From an uncultured Erythrobacteraceae bacterium (GTDB lineage: Bacteria; Pseudomonadota; Alphaproteobacteria; Sphingomonadales; Sphingomonadaceae): DNA of 37,957 bases. The notes below the pieces were generated by a model, which made no database searches, had not been told where the DNA came from, and worked only from the letters and a program-made list of their open reading frames with translations. Positions 14,843-21,984 of the stretch are shown piece by piece; the stretch's first letter is position 1; each line of letters begins with the position of its first letter. The position numbers were made by a program, and so were the translations under genes. Where the stretch lies: assembly GCA_946482075.1 (NCBI GenBank), contig CAMLQG010000025.1, positions 1 through 37,957 on the forward strand, given 5' to 3'.

Positions 14843-16438
14843 ATGAGCGATATCCTTCTGGGCAAGGCGAATGGCGAGGCCCAATGGCTCCATCTCAGCC
14901 GGGCGAATCGCCACGGGCTGATCGCGGGCGCGACCGGCACCGGCAAGACGGTGACGCTGCAGGGTATCGCGGAAGCCTTTTCCGCCAAAGGCGTGCCGGT
15001 GTTCCTGGCAGACGTGAAAGGCGACCTCTCCGGTATCTCCATGCCCGGATCGCCGACCTTCAAGAATGCGGATAAGCTGGAAGCCCGCGCCAAGGAGCTG
15101 GGCATCGAGGATTACAGCTACGCCGACAATCCGGTGATCTTCTGGGATCTCTATGGCGAACAGGGCCATCCCATCCGCACCACGATCAGCGAGATGGGGC
15201 CGCAGCTGCTGGCCCGGCTGATGGATCTGAACGAGACGCAATCGGGCGTGCTCGACATCGTGTTCCGCTTCGCCGACGAACAGGGGCTGCTGCTGCTCGA
15301 TCTCGGCGACTTGCAATCCATGTTGGCCTACACGGCAGACCATGCGAGCGAGCTGACCACCAAATACGGCAATGTCACCAAGGCGACGGTCGGCACGATC
15401 CAGCGCCAGCTCCTCTCGCTCGACAGCCAGGGAGCAGGCCAGTTCTTCGGCGAGCCGGCACTGGAAATCAACGACTTCATCAAATGCGACGAGAAGGGGC
15501 GCGGCTATGTGAACGTGCTGGCCGCCGACAAGCTCATGCGCAGTCCCAAGCTGTATGCGACCTTCCTGCTGTGGCTGCTTGCGGAACTGTTCGAAGCGCT
15601 GCCCGAAGTGGGCGATCCGGAGAAGCCGAAGCTCGTCTTCTTCTTCGATGAAGCCCATCTGCTGTTCGACGATGTGCCCAAGGCGCTGGAAGAGAAGATC
15701 GAGCAGGTGGTGCGCCTGATCCGTTCCAAGGGCGTGGGCGTCTATTTCGTGACCCAGAACCCCATCGACGTGCCGGAGGAAGTGGCCGGTCAGCTGGGCA
15801 ACCGGGTGCAGCACGCCCTGCGCGCGTTCACTCCGCGCGACCAGAAGGCGATCAAGGCGGCGGCGGAGACGTTCCGCACCAATCCCGATCTCGACGTCAC
15901 CCAGGCGATCACCGAATTGAAAGTCGGCGAAGCGCTGGTCTCCACGCTGATGGAAGATGGCGCGCCGTCCATCGTCCAGCGCACGCTGATCATCCCCCCG
16001 CGCTCGCGGCTGGGTCCGGTGGATGCCAAGGAACGCGCGATCATCCAGTCGATCTCGCCCTGGCAGGGCAAGTACGACACCGCCGTGGACCGGGAAAGCG
16101 CGGAGGAAGTGATCGCGCAGAAGATCGTGGATGCTGCCGCCACCGCTGCCGAAGTGGCAGAGAAGGGCACGGCCGAAGTGGCCCGGCAGGAGCGCAAGAG
16201 CACGTCGATCTGGGATGGGCTGGGCGGCAAGGTCGCCAAGGCGGCGGCAGGCGCGGCGGCGGCTTCCGCCGGGTCGATCCTGGCAAGCACGCTCCAGGGC
16301 AAGAAGAGCCGAGCCAATCCCAAGGCCAGCGCCGCCAGCGCGGTCGGGGGCACGGTGGCGACCGAGATCGGCAAGGCTTTCGGCATTCCGGGCCTGGGGC
16401 GGTTCGCGCGCAACCTGATCGGCGGATTGATGCGGTAG
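14843..16438 (+). CDS. HerA-like ATPase (DUF853 / YjgR family)
   Basis: The 531-residue P-loop ATPase carries Walker A GATGTGKT at residues 29-36, FLADVKGDLSGI near residue 55, and Walker B LVFFFDEAHLLFDDV near residue 268. The order and the short N-terminus match the DUF853 helicase-HerA-like family (E. coli YjgR), whose function is unsettled. After about residue 450 there is an Ala/Gly-rich tail ending in a hydrophobic IPGLGRFARNLIGGLMR, which might contact membranes. I chose the ATG at 14843 because it gives the family N-terminus (MSDILLGKANG) and has GGGAGG about 10 bases upstream; an earlier in-frame ATG at 14771 overlaps no recognisable sequence. Confidence 0.88.
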   Translation: MSDILLGKANGEAQWLHLSRANRHGLIAGATGTGKTVTLQGIAEAFSAKGVPVFLADVKGDLSGISMPGSPTFKNADKLEARAKELGIEDYSYADNPVIFWDLYGEQGHPIRTTISEMGPQLLARLMDLNETQSGVLDIVFRFADEQGLLLLDLGDLQSMLAYTADHASELTTKYGNVTKATVGTIQRQLLSLDSQGAGQFFGEPALEINDFIKCDEKGRGYVNVLAADKLMRSPKLYATFLLWLLAELFEALPEVGDPEKPKLVFFFDEAHLLFDDVPKALEEKIEQVVRLIRSKGVGVYFVTQNPIDVPEEVAGQLGNRVQHALRAFTPRDQKAIKAAAETFRTNPDLDVTQAITELKVGEALVSTLMEDGAPSIVQRTLIIPPRSRLGPVDAKERAIIQSISPWQGKYDTAVDRESAEEVIAQKIVDAAATAAEVAEKGTAEVARQERKSTSIWDGLGGKVAKAAAGAAAASAGSILASTLQGKKSRANPKASAASAVGGTVATEIGKAFGIPGLGRFARNLIGGLMR

Positions 16439-16460
16439 CGTTAAGCGGGATCAATTGATC

Positions 16461-16551
16461 CCGTTCGTCCTGAGCTTGTCGAAGGACCGCCCTTCTTTTC
16501 GTCCGCAACTGGAAAGGAAAAGCGGCCCTTCGACAGGCTCAGGGCGAACGG
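16461..16551. repeat. CCGTTCG inverted repeat, copy 3 (full)
   Basis: CCGTTCGTCCTGAGCTTGTC pairs with GACAGGCTCAGGGCGAACGG with two mismatches. It lies between the convergent HerA-like and sensor kinase genes, 22 and 15 bases from their stops. Confidence 0.9.
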
Positions 16552-16566
16552 CTCTGGTACTGCCTT

Positions 16567-17970
16567 CTATCCCAAAGGCAGCCGCAGCTCCGCCACCAGT
16601 CCGCCTTCGGCCCGGTTCGCCAGTTTCAGCGAGCCGCCATGCTGTTCCGCGATCGCGCGGGCGAGAGTGAGGCCGAGGCCGGTGCCCCCCGTGGCGCGAT
16701 TGCGCGACGGGTCCCCGCGCTGGAACGGTTCCATCATCGCTTCGATCTCGCCTGCCGGGATGCCGGGTCCATCATCCTCGATCCGGATCAGCGCCATCTG
16801 TCCTTCGGCCTCGAGCGAAACCCGCGCATTGCCGCCATAGCGCACCGCATTGCCGATGAGATTGCGCAAGGCGCGGCGCAGCCAGGTTTCCCGGAGCGGC
16901 ATGACCATGCGCGGCGTTTCGCCCAGCGTCACATCGTCGCCCATGTCCTCGAATTCCTCGACCACCGAAGCGACGAGCGTGGCGAGATCGGTCTTCTCCA
17001 TCGGATCGCTGGGCCGGCCGACGCGGGCGAGCGAGAGGATATCGTCGAGCACGCGAGTGATCTCTTCGATCGTGCCGGCCATCTTCTGCCGCTGGGCATC
17101 GTCCGAGACATTCTCGATCCGCACCCGCAGGGCTGCGAGCGGGGTCTTCAGATCATGCCCGATCGCGCCCAGCATCACGTCCTTCTCGTCCAGAAGGGCA
17201 GTGATGCGGTCTTCCATCGCATTATGCGCTTCGATCAGGTGGCGAACGTCCTCGGGCCCCTGGGGGTCGAGCTGACCGGCCGCCTCGCGGGTCCGGGCGA
17301 AATGCTCGACGCGCCTGGTCAGCGCTTCGAGCGGCCGCGTGATCCGGCGCAGCAGCAGGGCAAGTCCGCCCACCAGCACCACATAGAGGAACAGCGTCTG
17401 AAACAGCAAAGTGGACAGCGCGCGCGGGCCGGGGTTGGGTTCGATCACGCGGGCCACGCGCCAATCGCCGCCGGCAGTCTGGCGCAGCGCGGCCACCAGC
17501 ATGTCGCGCTTGCGGAACTCCGGGTCCTCGCGGAAGCGTCGGCGTTCCTTCATCTGCTCCAGCGCATAATGGTCGGCCGTGAGCGGGCGGGACACGACTT
17601 GGAGCTCCGTCACCGATACGCCCTGGTCGCTCAGGATCCGGCGCAATTTCGCTTCCTTCTCGGTATCGCGGACTTCGCCGGTGCGAATGGGATCGATCTT
17701 CGTCCATTCGGGGCGCAGCCCGCGCACGCGCATCTGTGGCCCGTCATTGCCGCGATCGCGGCGCCAGCGATGCCGGTGCCTGCGATCGTCGTCGCCATCC
17801 GGCCCCGCGACGAGACGGAAGGCCGCGCCGTTCACCAGCGCTTCCTCGCGCCGCTGTTCGCCCGCGCGATAGAGCAGGAAGCCCGAAAGCCCCTGCGCCA
17901 CGAACAGCGCGAGCGCGACCGAGAGCAGCATCTGCCCCAGCAGGCGGCGCGGCCACAGGCGCAGGGTCAT
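16567..17970 (-). CDS. Membrane sensor histidine kinase
   Basis: The 467-residue kinase has a first membrane helix at about residues 11-35, a periplasmic sensor region of roughly 150 residues, and a second helix near 198-216. A HAMP linker follows (RRITRPLEALTRRVEHFA), then the H-box GAIGHDLKTPL with the phosphorylated His. The ATP-binding boxes LIGNAVRYGG, DDGPGIPAGE and GTGLGLTLA complete it. The periplasmic part contains an Asp/His/Arg-rich stretch (DGDDDRRHRHRWRRDRGND) that might bind metal ions or polyanions. The ATG at 17970 is preferred to a TTG two codons upstream. The cognate regulator is encoded 124 bases upstream and the EF-hand protein before that, so a divalent cation or envelope signal is a reasonable inference. 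Confidence 0.92.
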   Translation of the reverse strand: MTLRLWPRRLLGQMLLSVALALFVAQGLSGFLLYRAGEQRREEALVNGAAFRLVAGPDGDDDRRHRHRWRRDRGNDGPQMRVRGLRPEWTKIDPIRTGEVRDTEKEAKLRRILSDQGVSVTELQVVSRPLTADHYALEQMKERRRFREDPEFRKRDMLVAALRQTAGGDWRVARVIEPNPGPRALSTLLFQTLFLYVVLVGGLALLLRRITRPLEALTRRVEHFARTREAAGQLDPQGPEDVRHLIEAHNAMEDRITALLDEKDVMLGAIGHDLKTPLAALRVRIENVSDDAQRQKMAGTIEEITRVLDDILSLARVGRPSDPMEKTDLATLVASVVEEFEDMGDDVTLGETPRMVMPLRETWLRRALRNLIGNAVRYGGNARVSLEAEGQMALIRIEDDGPGIPAGEIEAMMEPFQRGDPSRNRATGGTGLGLTLARAIAEQHGGSLKLANRAEGGLVAELRLPLG

Positions 17971-17999
17971 GGGCAAAGATTCCGGAATTCAAAATACCC

Positions 18000-18074
18000 T
18001 TCGTCATTCCCGCGAAAGCGGGAATCCATCTGCGACGGTCGGCAATGGATTCCCGCTTTCGCGGGAATGACGAA
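18000..18074. repeat. CGTCATTCC-type inverted repeat inside the two-component operon
   Basis: TTCGTCATTCCCGCGAAAGC pairs perfectly with GCTTTCGCGGGAATGACGAA at the other end, and each arm folds on itself (CCCGCGAAAGCGGG). It lies between the response regulator stop and the kinase start, within a presumed operon. Confidence 0.9.
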
Positions 18075-18094
18075 AGGAGGACTAAGGGTCGGCC

Positions 18095-18835
18095 TCATGA
18101 CTTCTCCGATGCCTGCGCGGTGCGGCGCACGTCTGCGGCGAGGCGGTAGCCGCCGCCCCACACGGTCTGGATCAGCTTGGGATTGCGGCTGTCGGCTTCC
18201 ATCTTGCGGCGCAGCCGGCTGATCTGGTTGTCCACCGCGCGGTCGAACAGATGGGCTTCGCGGCCCTGCACCATGTCGAGCAGGCGATCGCGGTCCAGCA
18301 CCTGGCGCGGATGGTCGAGAAAGGCGATCAGCAGGCGGAATTCGGCCGAGGAAATGGCGACCGCAACCCCTTCCGGATCGATCAGCCGGCGCTTCAGCGG
18401 ATCGAGCGTCCAGCCTTCGAATTCGTAGAGCGCATCTTCTTCCGTGGCGGGCGCAGGGCGGCTGGCGCGGCGCAGCACGCTGCGGATGCGGGCGACCAGC
18501 TCGCGCGGCTCGAACGGCTTCACCACGTAATCATCGGCCCCGATCTCGAGGCCGATGATCCGGTCGGTCGCTTCGCCGCGTGCGGTCAGCAGGATGACGG
18601 GGATGCTTTTGGCTTCCGCCAGGTGGCGGCAGAGCGACAAGCCATCCTCGCCCGGCATCATGATGTCGAGCAGGACGAGGGCCGGGCTTTCGTTCAGCAG
18701 GATGCTGCGTGCTTCGGCCGCACTTTCCGCCTGGAGCACGGAGAACCCCTGGCCGGAGAGATACTCCGCCAGGGGTTCGCGCAGGCTGGCTTCATCGTCG
18801 ACCAGCAGGATGCGGGTGGGTTCCGCTTCGCTCAT
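18095..18835 (-). CDS. OmpR-family response regulator
   Basis: The 246-residue protein has a receiver domain with acidic pocket VDDE near residue 12, phosphoacceptor Asp57 in LVLLDIMMPGEDG, and conserved Thr and Lys in LTARGE and VKPFEP. It is followed by a winged-helix DNA-binding domain from about residue 140 to the end, with FDRAVDNQISRLRRKM as recognition region and TVWGGGYRL as the wing. It is the partner of the kinase encoded downstream. Its ATG is 22 bases after the EF-hand protein stop, so all three are likely one transcript. Tandem TTGTCGC sites upstream of that operon are candidate binding sites. Confidence 0.94.
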   Translation of the reverse strand: MSEAEPTRILLVDDEASLREPLAEYLSGQGFSVLQAESAAEARSILLNESPALVLLDIMMPGEDGLSLCRHLAEAKSIPVILLTARGEATDRIIGLEIGADDYVVKPFEPRELVARIRSVLRRASRPAPATEEDALYEFEGWTLDPLKRRLIDPEGVAVAISSAEFRLLIAFLDHPRQVLDRDRLLDMVQGREAHLFDRAVDNQISRLRRKMEADSRNPKLIQTVWGGGYRLAADVRRTAQASEKS

Positions 18836-18857
18836 GACTTATCGGAACCCTTCCGTC

Positions 18858-19442
18858 TTACTGCTGTGCCTTGGCGGCACGCTGCTGCTTCCATTGCTCG
18901 CGCTTGGCTTCGAAGGCGGCGCGACGCTCTTCCTTCGTCACCGTACCATCCTTGTTCGCATCGCTCGCGTCAAACCGGGCGAGATGCGCGGCGACGAATT
19001 CGGCCTTGGAAACGGCACCGTCACCATTGGCGTCGGCCTTCTTCATCATGAAGCCGCCACCGCCATGATGGCGCCCGCCACCGCGCTTGCCGCCCCAATG
19101 GCCGCGATGTTCGCCGTCGGACCTGCCGGCCTTGGCGCCGTCAGGCCCGGCCGGGCGTTCGCGCTTGGCCATGAATTCGGCCTTGGAGATCGCGCCGTTC
19201 TTGTCGGTGTCCATCTTGTCGAAGCGCGCTTCCTTGCGGGCTTCGCGGTCGGCCTGGTCGAGCTTGCCGTCCTTGTTGAAGTCGATGCGGTCGAACATCG
19301 CATTGGCGCGGCTTTCGGCCTGCGCACGGGTAACCGGCGCATCGCGGTCGAAACCGCCGGGGCCACCGGCACCCGGGGCGGCATAGGCGACGCCGGTGAT
19401 CGCAAGCGCGGCGGCGGAAAGAGAAAGAGTCAATTTACGCAT
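18858..19442 (-). CDS. Secreted protein with four EF-hand loops
   Basis: The 194-residue protein starts with a signal peptide (cleavage after AYA, residue 21). It contains four canonical calcium-binding loops: residues 54-65 (DFNKDGKLDQAD), 78-89 (DTDKNGAISKAE), 137-148 (DANGDGAVSKAE) and 161-172 (DANKDGTVTKEE). Between loops two and three is a Gly/His/Lys-rich linker with HRGHWGG and RHHGGGG. The C-terminus is Lys/Arg/Gln-rich. It should be periplasmic or extracellular and bind calcium or related ions. It is the first gene of an operon with the response regulator and kinase. The start has AGGAG in a small inverted repeat (TCAGG/CCTGA) just upstream. Confidence 0.93.
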   Translation of the reverse strand: MRKLTLSLSAAALAITGVAYAAPGAGGPGGFDRDAPVTRAQAESRANAMFDRIDFNKDGKLDQADREARKEARFDKMDTDKNGAISKAEFMAKRERPAGPDGAKAGRSDGEHRGHWGGKRGGGRHHGGGGFMMKKADANGDGAVSKAEFVAAHLARFDASDANKDGTVTKEERRAAFEAKREQWKQQRAAKAQQ

Positions 19443-19464
19443 GGTTCAGGCTCCTGATAACGGA

Positions 19465-19515
19465 GAGCCGCGGTGCGTGCAGGAAGGGGAGGGACGCAAA
19501 TCCGCACCGCGGCTC
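19465..19515 (-). promoter_or_regulatory. 13-bp perfect inverted repeat in EF-hand operon leader
   Basis: GAGCCGCGGTGCG (19465-19477) and CGCACCGCGGCTC (19503-19515) are exact complements with a 25-base loop. The stem ends about 22 bases before the ATG and just upstream of the ribosome site. If transcribed it forms a very stable leader hairpin; it could also be an operator. Confidence 0.55.
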
Positions 19516-19538
19516 ATATGGGCCGTTCTACCGGCAGC

Positions 19539-19587
19539 TTGTCGCTGGATTTTGTCATGGAACCGGAAAAATGTCGCAATTTGTCGC
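19539..19587. promoter_or_regulatory. Four TTGTCGC-like repeats, candidate response-regulator sites
   Basis: TTGTCGC occurs at 19539 and 19581, with ATGTCGC at 19571 and TTGTCAT at 19552. The 19571 and 19581 copies are one helical turn apart, the arrangement OmpR-family regulators bind as tandem dimers. They lie 97-145 bases upstream of the EF-hand gene, first in the operon that encodes such a regulator. Autoregulation is inference. Confidence 0.4.
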
Positions 19588-19632
19588 GGGATCGGCGTGG
19601 GGTTCATCCGGCGGAAAGTCTGGCCGCCATCC

Positions 19633-19662
19633 TCCGTTCGCGTCGAAGGGCTCGACACGACG
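19633..19662. repeat. Degenerate CCGTTCG-type short palindrome
   Basis: CCGTTCGCGTCGA and TCGACACGACGG are imperfect complements resembling the 14727 variant. It lies just downstream of the cupin gene stop. Confidence 0.4.
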
Positions 19663-19669
19663 GATCTAG

Positions 19670-20068
19670 CTATCGGGGGCGGTGTTCCGTCCCGATGCCC
19701 GATGTGATGAACAGCGCTTCGGCCGGATCATCGACATCAGCGGTGTGCCACACGCCCGCAGGATTGATCGCATATTCGCCCGCGCCGATGATCGTGCGTA
19801 TTTCGCCCCGGCCGGCGATTTCCTGGATCAGCGTGATCCGGCCTGCGGTGCAGACCACCAGCTCGTCGCCCGCCGGGTGCATTTCCCACGCGTCCCAGGG
19901 CTTGTCGAAGCGATACAGGCTGACGAGCCGGCCATTCGCCCCGTCGCCGCCATGGCGCTGGATGTAGCCGTCATACCATTCCATGCCGGTGAAAGGCGGC
20001 TGCGGCACGGCGGATGCGCCATTGCCGAGATGGACGAAGCTGTCGTGCAGATCGTGGGCAGCGCTCAT
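19670..20068 (-). CDS. Cupin-domain protein
   Basis: The 132-residue product is a single small beta-barrel. The first cupin motif lies around DAWEMHPAGDELVVCTAGRI and the second around GEYAINPAGVWHTADVDDP, with His and Glu as possible metal ligands. I cannot assign a reaction; many such proteins are enzymes or sugar/ligand-binding accessory factors. The ATG at 20068 overlaps the TGA stop of the aminopeptidase P gene by one base (TGATG), so it is translationally coupled to it. The frame is open further upstream, but that part is the shifted frame of the peptidase gene. Confidence 0.82.
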   Translation of the reverse strand: MSAAHDLHDSFVHLGNGASAVPQPPFTGMEWYDGYIQRHGGDGANGRLVSLYRFDKPWDAWEMHPAGDELVVCTAGRITLIQEIAGRGEIRTIIGAGEYAINPAGVWHTADVDDPAEALFITSGIGTEHRPR

Positions 20069-21873
20069 CAAAGCTCCTTGCAGGCGCCTTTCAGCCAATC
20101 GAGCGCGGCACCTTTCAGTCGGGGCCCGAGTACCTCCAACACGCGGGCGTGATAGGCGTTCCACCATCGGCGTTCGCCCGCATCCATCAGGCCGAGATCC
20201 ACCAGTGCGCGGTCGATCGGCACCAGGGTCAGCGTCTCGAAGCCGAGCCATTCGCCTTCCGCGCCGTCGATCTGGCGATCTTCCACCAGCACGAGGTTCT
20301 CGATGCGGATGCCGTATTCGCCGGTTTTGTAGTAGCCCGGCTCGTTGGAGACGATCATCCCGGCGCGCAGCTCCTGCTCGGTGCCGGCCTGGCCGCCCGC
20401 CGCCTTGCTGATGCGCTGCGGCCCTTCATGGACCGAAAGGAAGCTGCCCACGCCGTGGCCGGTGCCATGCGCGTAGTCGAGGCCCGCCGCCCACAGGAAC
20501 TGCCGCGCCAGCGTATCGAGCTGATAGCCCGCCGTGCCCTTGGGGAAGGTCGCGCGGGCAAGCGCGATATGGCCTTTCAGCACGCGGGTGAAGCGGTCCT
20601 TCACACCTGCCGGCGCATCGCCCGGCCCGATCCAGACGGTGCGGGTGATGTCGGTCGTGCCGTCCGGATATTGCCCGCCCGAATCGACCAGATAGACGCT
20701 GCCGGGCTGGAGCGTGCGGTTGGTGTCCTCGCTCACGCGATAGTGCACGATCGCCCCGTTCGGCCCCGCGCCGGAAATCGTGTCGAAGGACAAGTCGCGC
20801 AATTCCCCGCTTTCCGCGCGGAAAGCGCGCAGGCGGTCGGCCGCGTCCAGCTCGTCCACTTCGCCTCTGGGCGCTTCGACCGACAGCCAGTGGAGGAAGC
20901 GCGCCACCGCCGCCCCGTCGCGCGCCTGGGCGGAACGATGTCCGGCACGTTCCACCTCGTTCTTGATCGCCTTGGGGAGCACGATCGGATCGCGTTCCGT
21001 GACCACTTTCGCGCCGCCCGCCTCCAGCGCTGCGAAGATCGCCGCGACGGAGCGCTCCCCATCCACCGCTATTGTCTTTCCGGAAAGGGCTTGCAACGCC
21101 GGCAGGAAGGCATCGGGCGCGAATACCCGCACCGCATTGCCGAGATGCGCGGCGACATCAGGCGTCACTTTGCCTTCGCCGATGAAGAGGTCCGCCGTGC
21201 CGTCGGCATAGGCGATGACATTGGCCAGCGTCACCGGCGTGCGGTCGATGTCGGACCCACGGATGTTGAGCAGCCAGGCGACCGAATCGAGCGCGGTGAT
21301 CACGGTCGCGTGATAGCCTTCGCGCTTCAGCCATTCGGCCACCGCGGCGCGCTTTTCCGCGCTCGGCTGGCCGGTATGGCGATCCTCGTGGACCAGGGCA
21401 GGCGCGGGGGAGGGGAGCGGGCGATCCTCCCACACGGCATCGACCGGATTGCTCTCGACCGCGACCAGCGTGGCGCCTCTCTTTTCCAGCGCGCGGGCCA
21501 CGGCGTCGGCCCAGCCTTTCGAATGGAGCCAGGGATCATAGGCGATCCGCGCGCCTTCCGGCGCATGTTCGCCCAGCCATTTGGCGGGGCTGGTCTGCGG
21601 CACGGATTCATAGTCCCAGAACGCGCCGTCCACCTGGTCGCGCACCTGCAGCGTGTAGCGCCCGTCGACGAAGATCGCTGCGCTCGTCCCCAGCACCACG
21701 GCGGTGCCGGCCGAGCCGTTGAAGCCCGTCAGCCATTGCAGCCGCTGGGCATAGGCACCGACATATTCGCTCATATGCTCGTCGGAAATGGGGATGACGA
21801 ATCCGTCCAGGCCCTGACGGGCCAGTTCCTTGCGCAGCGCGTCCAGTCGCGCCTCGTGTGTGGACATCAGCAT
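20068..21873 (-). CDS. Aminopeptidase P family (Xaa-Pro) metallopeptidase
   Basis: The 601-residue M24 peptidase removes N-terminal residues preceding proline. Two creatinase-like N-terminal domains (ending about residue 290) precede the pita-bread catalytic domain. Its dimetal site is visible as YLVDSGGQYPDGTTDITRT (two Asp), GTGHGVGSFLSVHEGP (His), NEPGYYKTGEYGIRIEN (two Glu). The size and three-domain layout match the large bacterial/eukaryotic aminopeptidase P (XPNPEP1-like). Start at 21873 is chosen because AAGGAG lies 9 bases before it; an in-frame ATG at 21954 lacks support. It is divergent from the oligopeptidase B gene, and the pair may share regulation of proline-peptide breakdown. 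Confidence 0.92.
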   Translation of the reverse strand: MLMSTHEARLDALRKELARQGLDGFVIPISDEHMSEYVGAYAQRLQWLTGFNGSAGTAVVLGTSAAIFVDGRYTLQVRDQVDGAFWDYESVPQTSPAKWLGEHAPEGARIAYDPWLHSKGWADAVARALEKRGATLVAVESNPVDAVWEDRPLPSPAPALVHEDRHTGQPSAEKRAAVAEWLKREGYHATVITALDSVAWLLNIRGSDIDRTPVTLANVIAYADGTADLFIGEGKVTPDVAAHLGNAVRVFAPDAFLPALQALSGKTIAVDGERSVAAIFAALEAGGAKVVTERDPIVLPKAIKNEVERAGHRSAQARDGAAVARFLHWLSVEAPRGEVDELDAADRLRAFRAESGELRDLSFDTISGAGPNGAIVHYRVSEDTNRTLQPGSVYLVDSGGQYPDGTTDITRTVWIGPGDAPAGVKDRFTRVLKGHIALARATFPKGTAGYQLDTLARQFLWAAGLDYAHGTGHGVGSFLSVHEGPQRISKAAGGQAGTEQELRAGMIVSNEPGYYKTGEYGIRIENLVLVEDRQIDGAEGEWLGFETLTLVPIDRALVDLGLMDAGERRWWNAYHARVLEVLGPRLKGAALDWLKGACKEL

Positions 21874-21898
21874 TGCCGATGGCTCCTTCGGGTAATAG

Positions 21899-21913
21899 CT
21901 ATGTCCAACATAG
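21899..21913. promoter_or_regulatory. Palindrome CTATGTCCAACATAG in divergent promoter region
   Basis: Perfect 6-base arms (CTATGT/ACATAG) surround CCA. It lies in the 111-base gap between the divergent aminopeptidase P and oligopeptidase B genes and is a plausible shared operator. No regulator is visible nearby. Confidence 0.35.
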
Positions 21914-21984
21914 GACGGCTCGCGCGATACGCTACCCATCATCGTCAGAGCCATAATCTTGAAGGATGCCCGGGTTTGAACCGC

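Noticed and set aside
18858..19442. EF-hand protein as a CpxP- or Spy-like chaperone
   Set aside because: It has four clear calcium loops and no LTxxQ motif.
20014..21984. Extension of the oligopeptidase B frame by 2 kb upstream
   Set aside because: The extra sequence is exactly antisense to the aminopeptidase P gene and carries no recognisable domain; the oligopeptidase start at 21985 fits.
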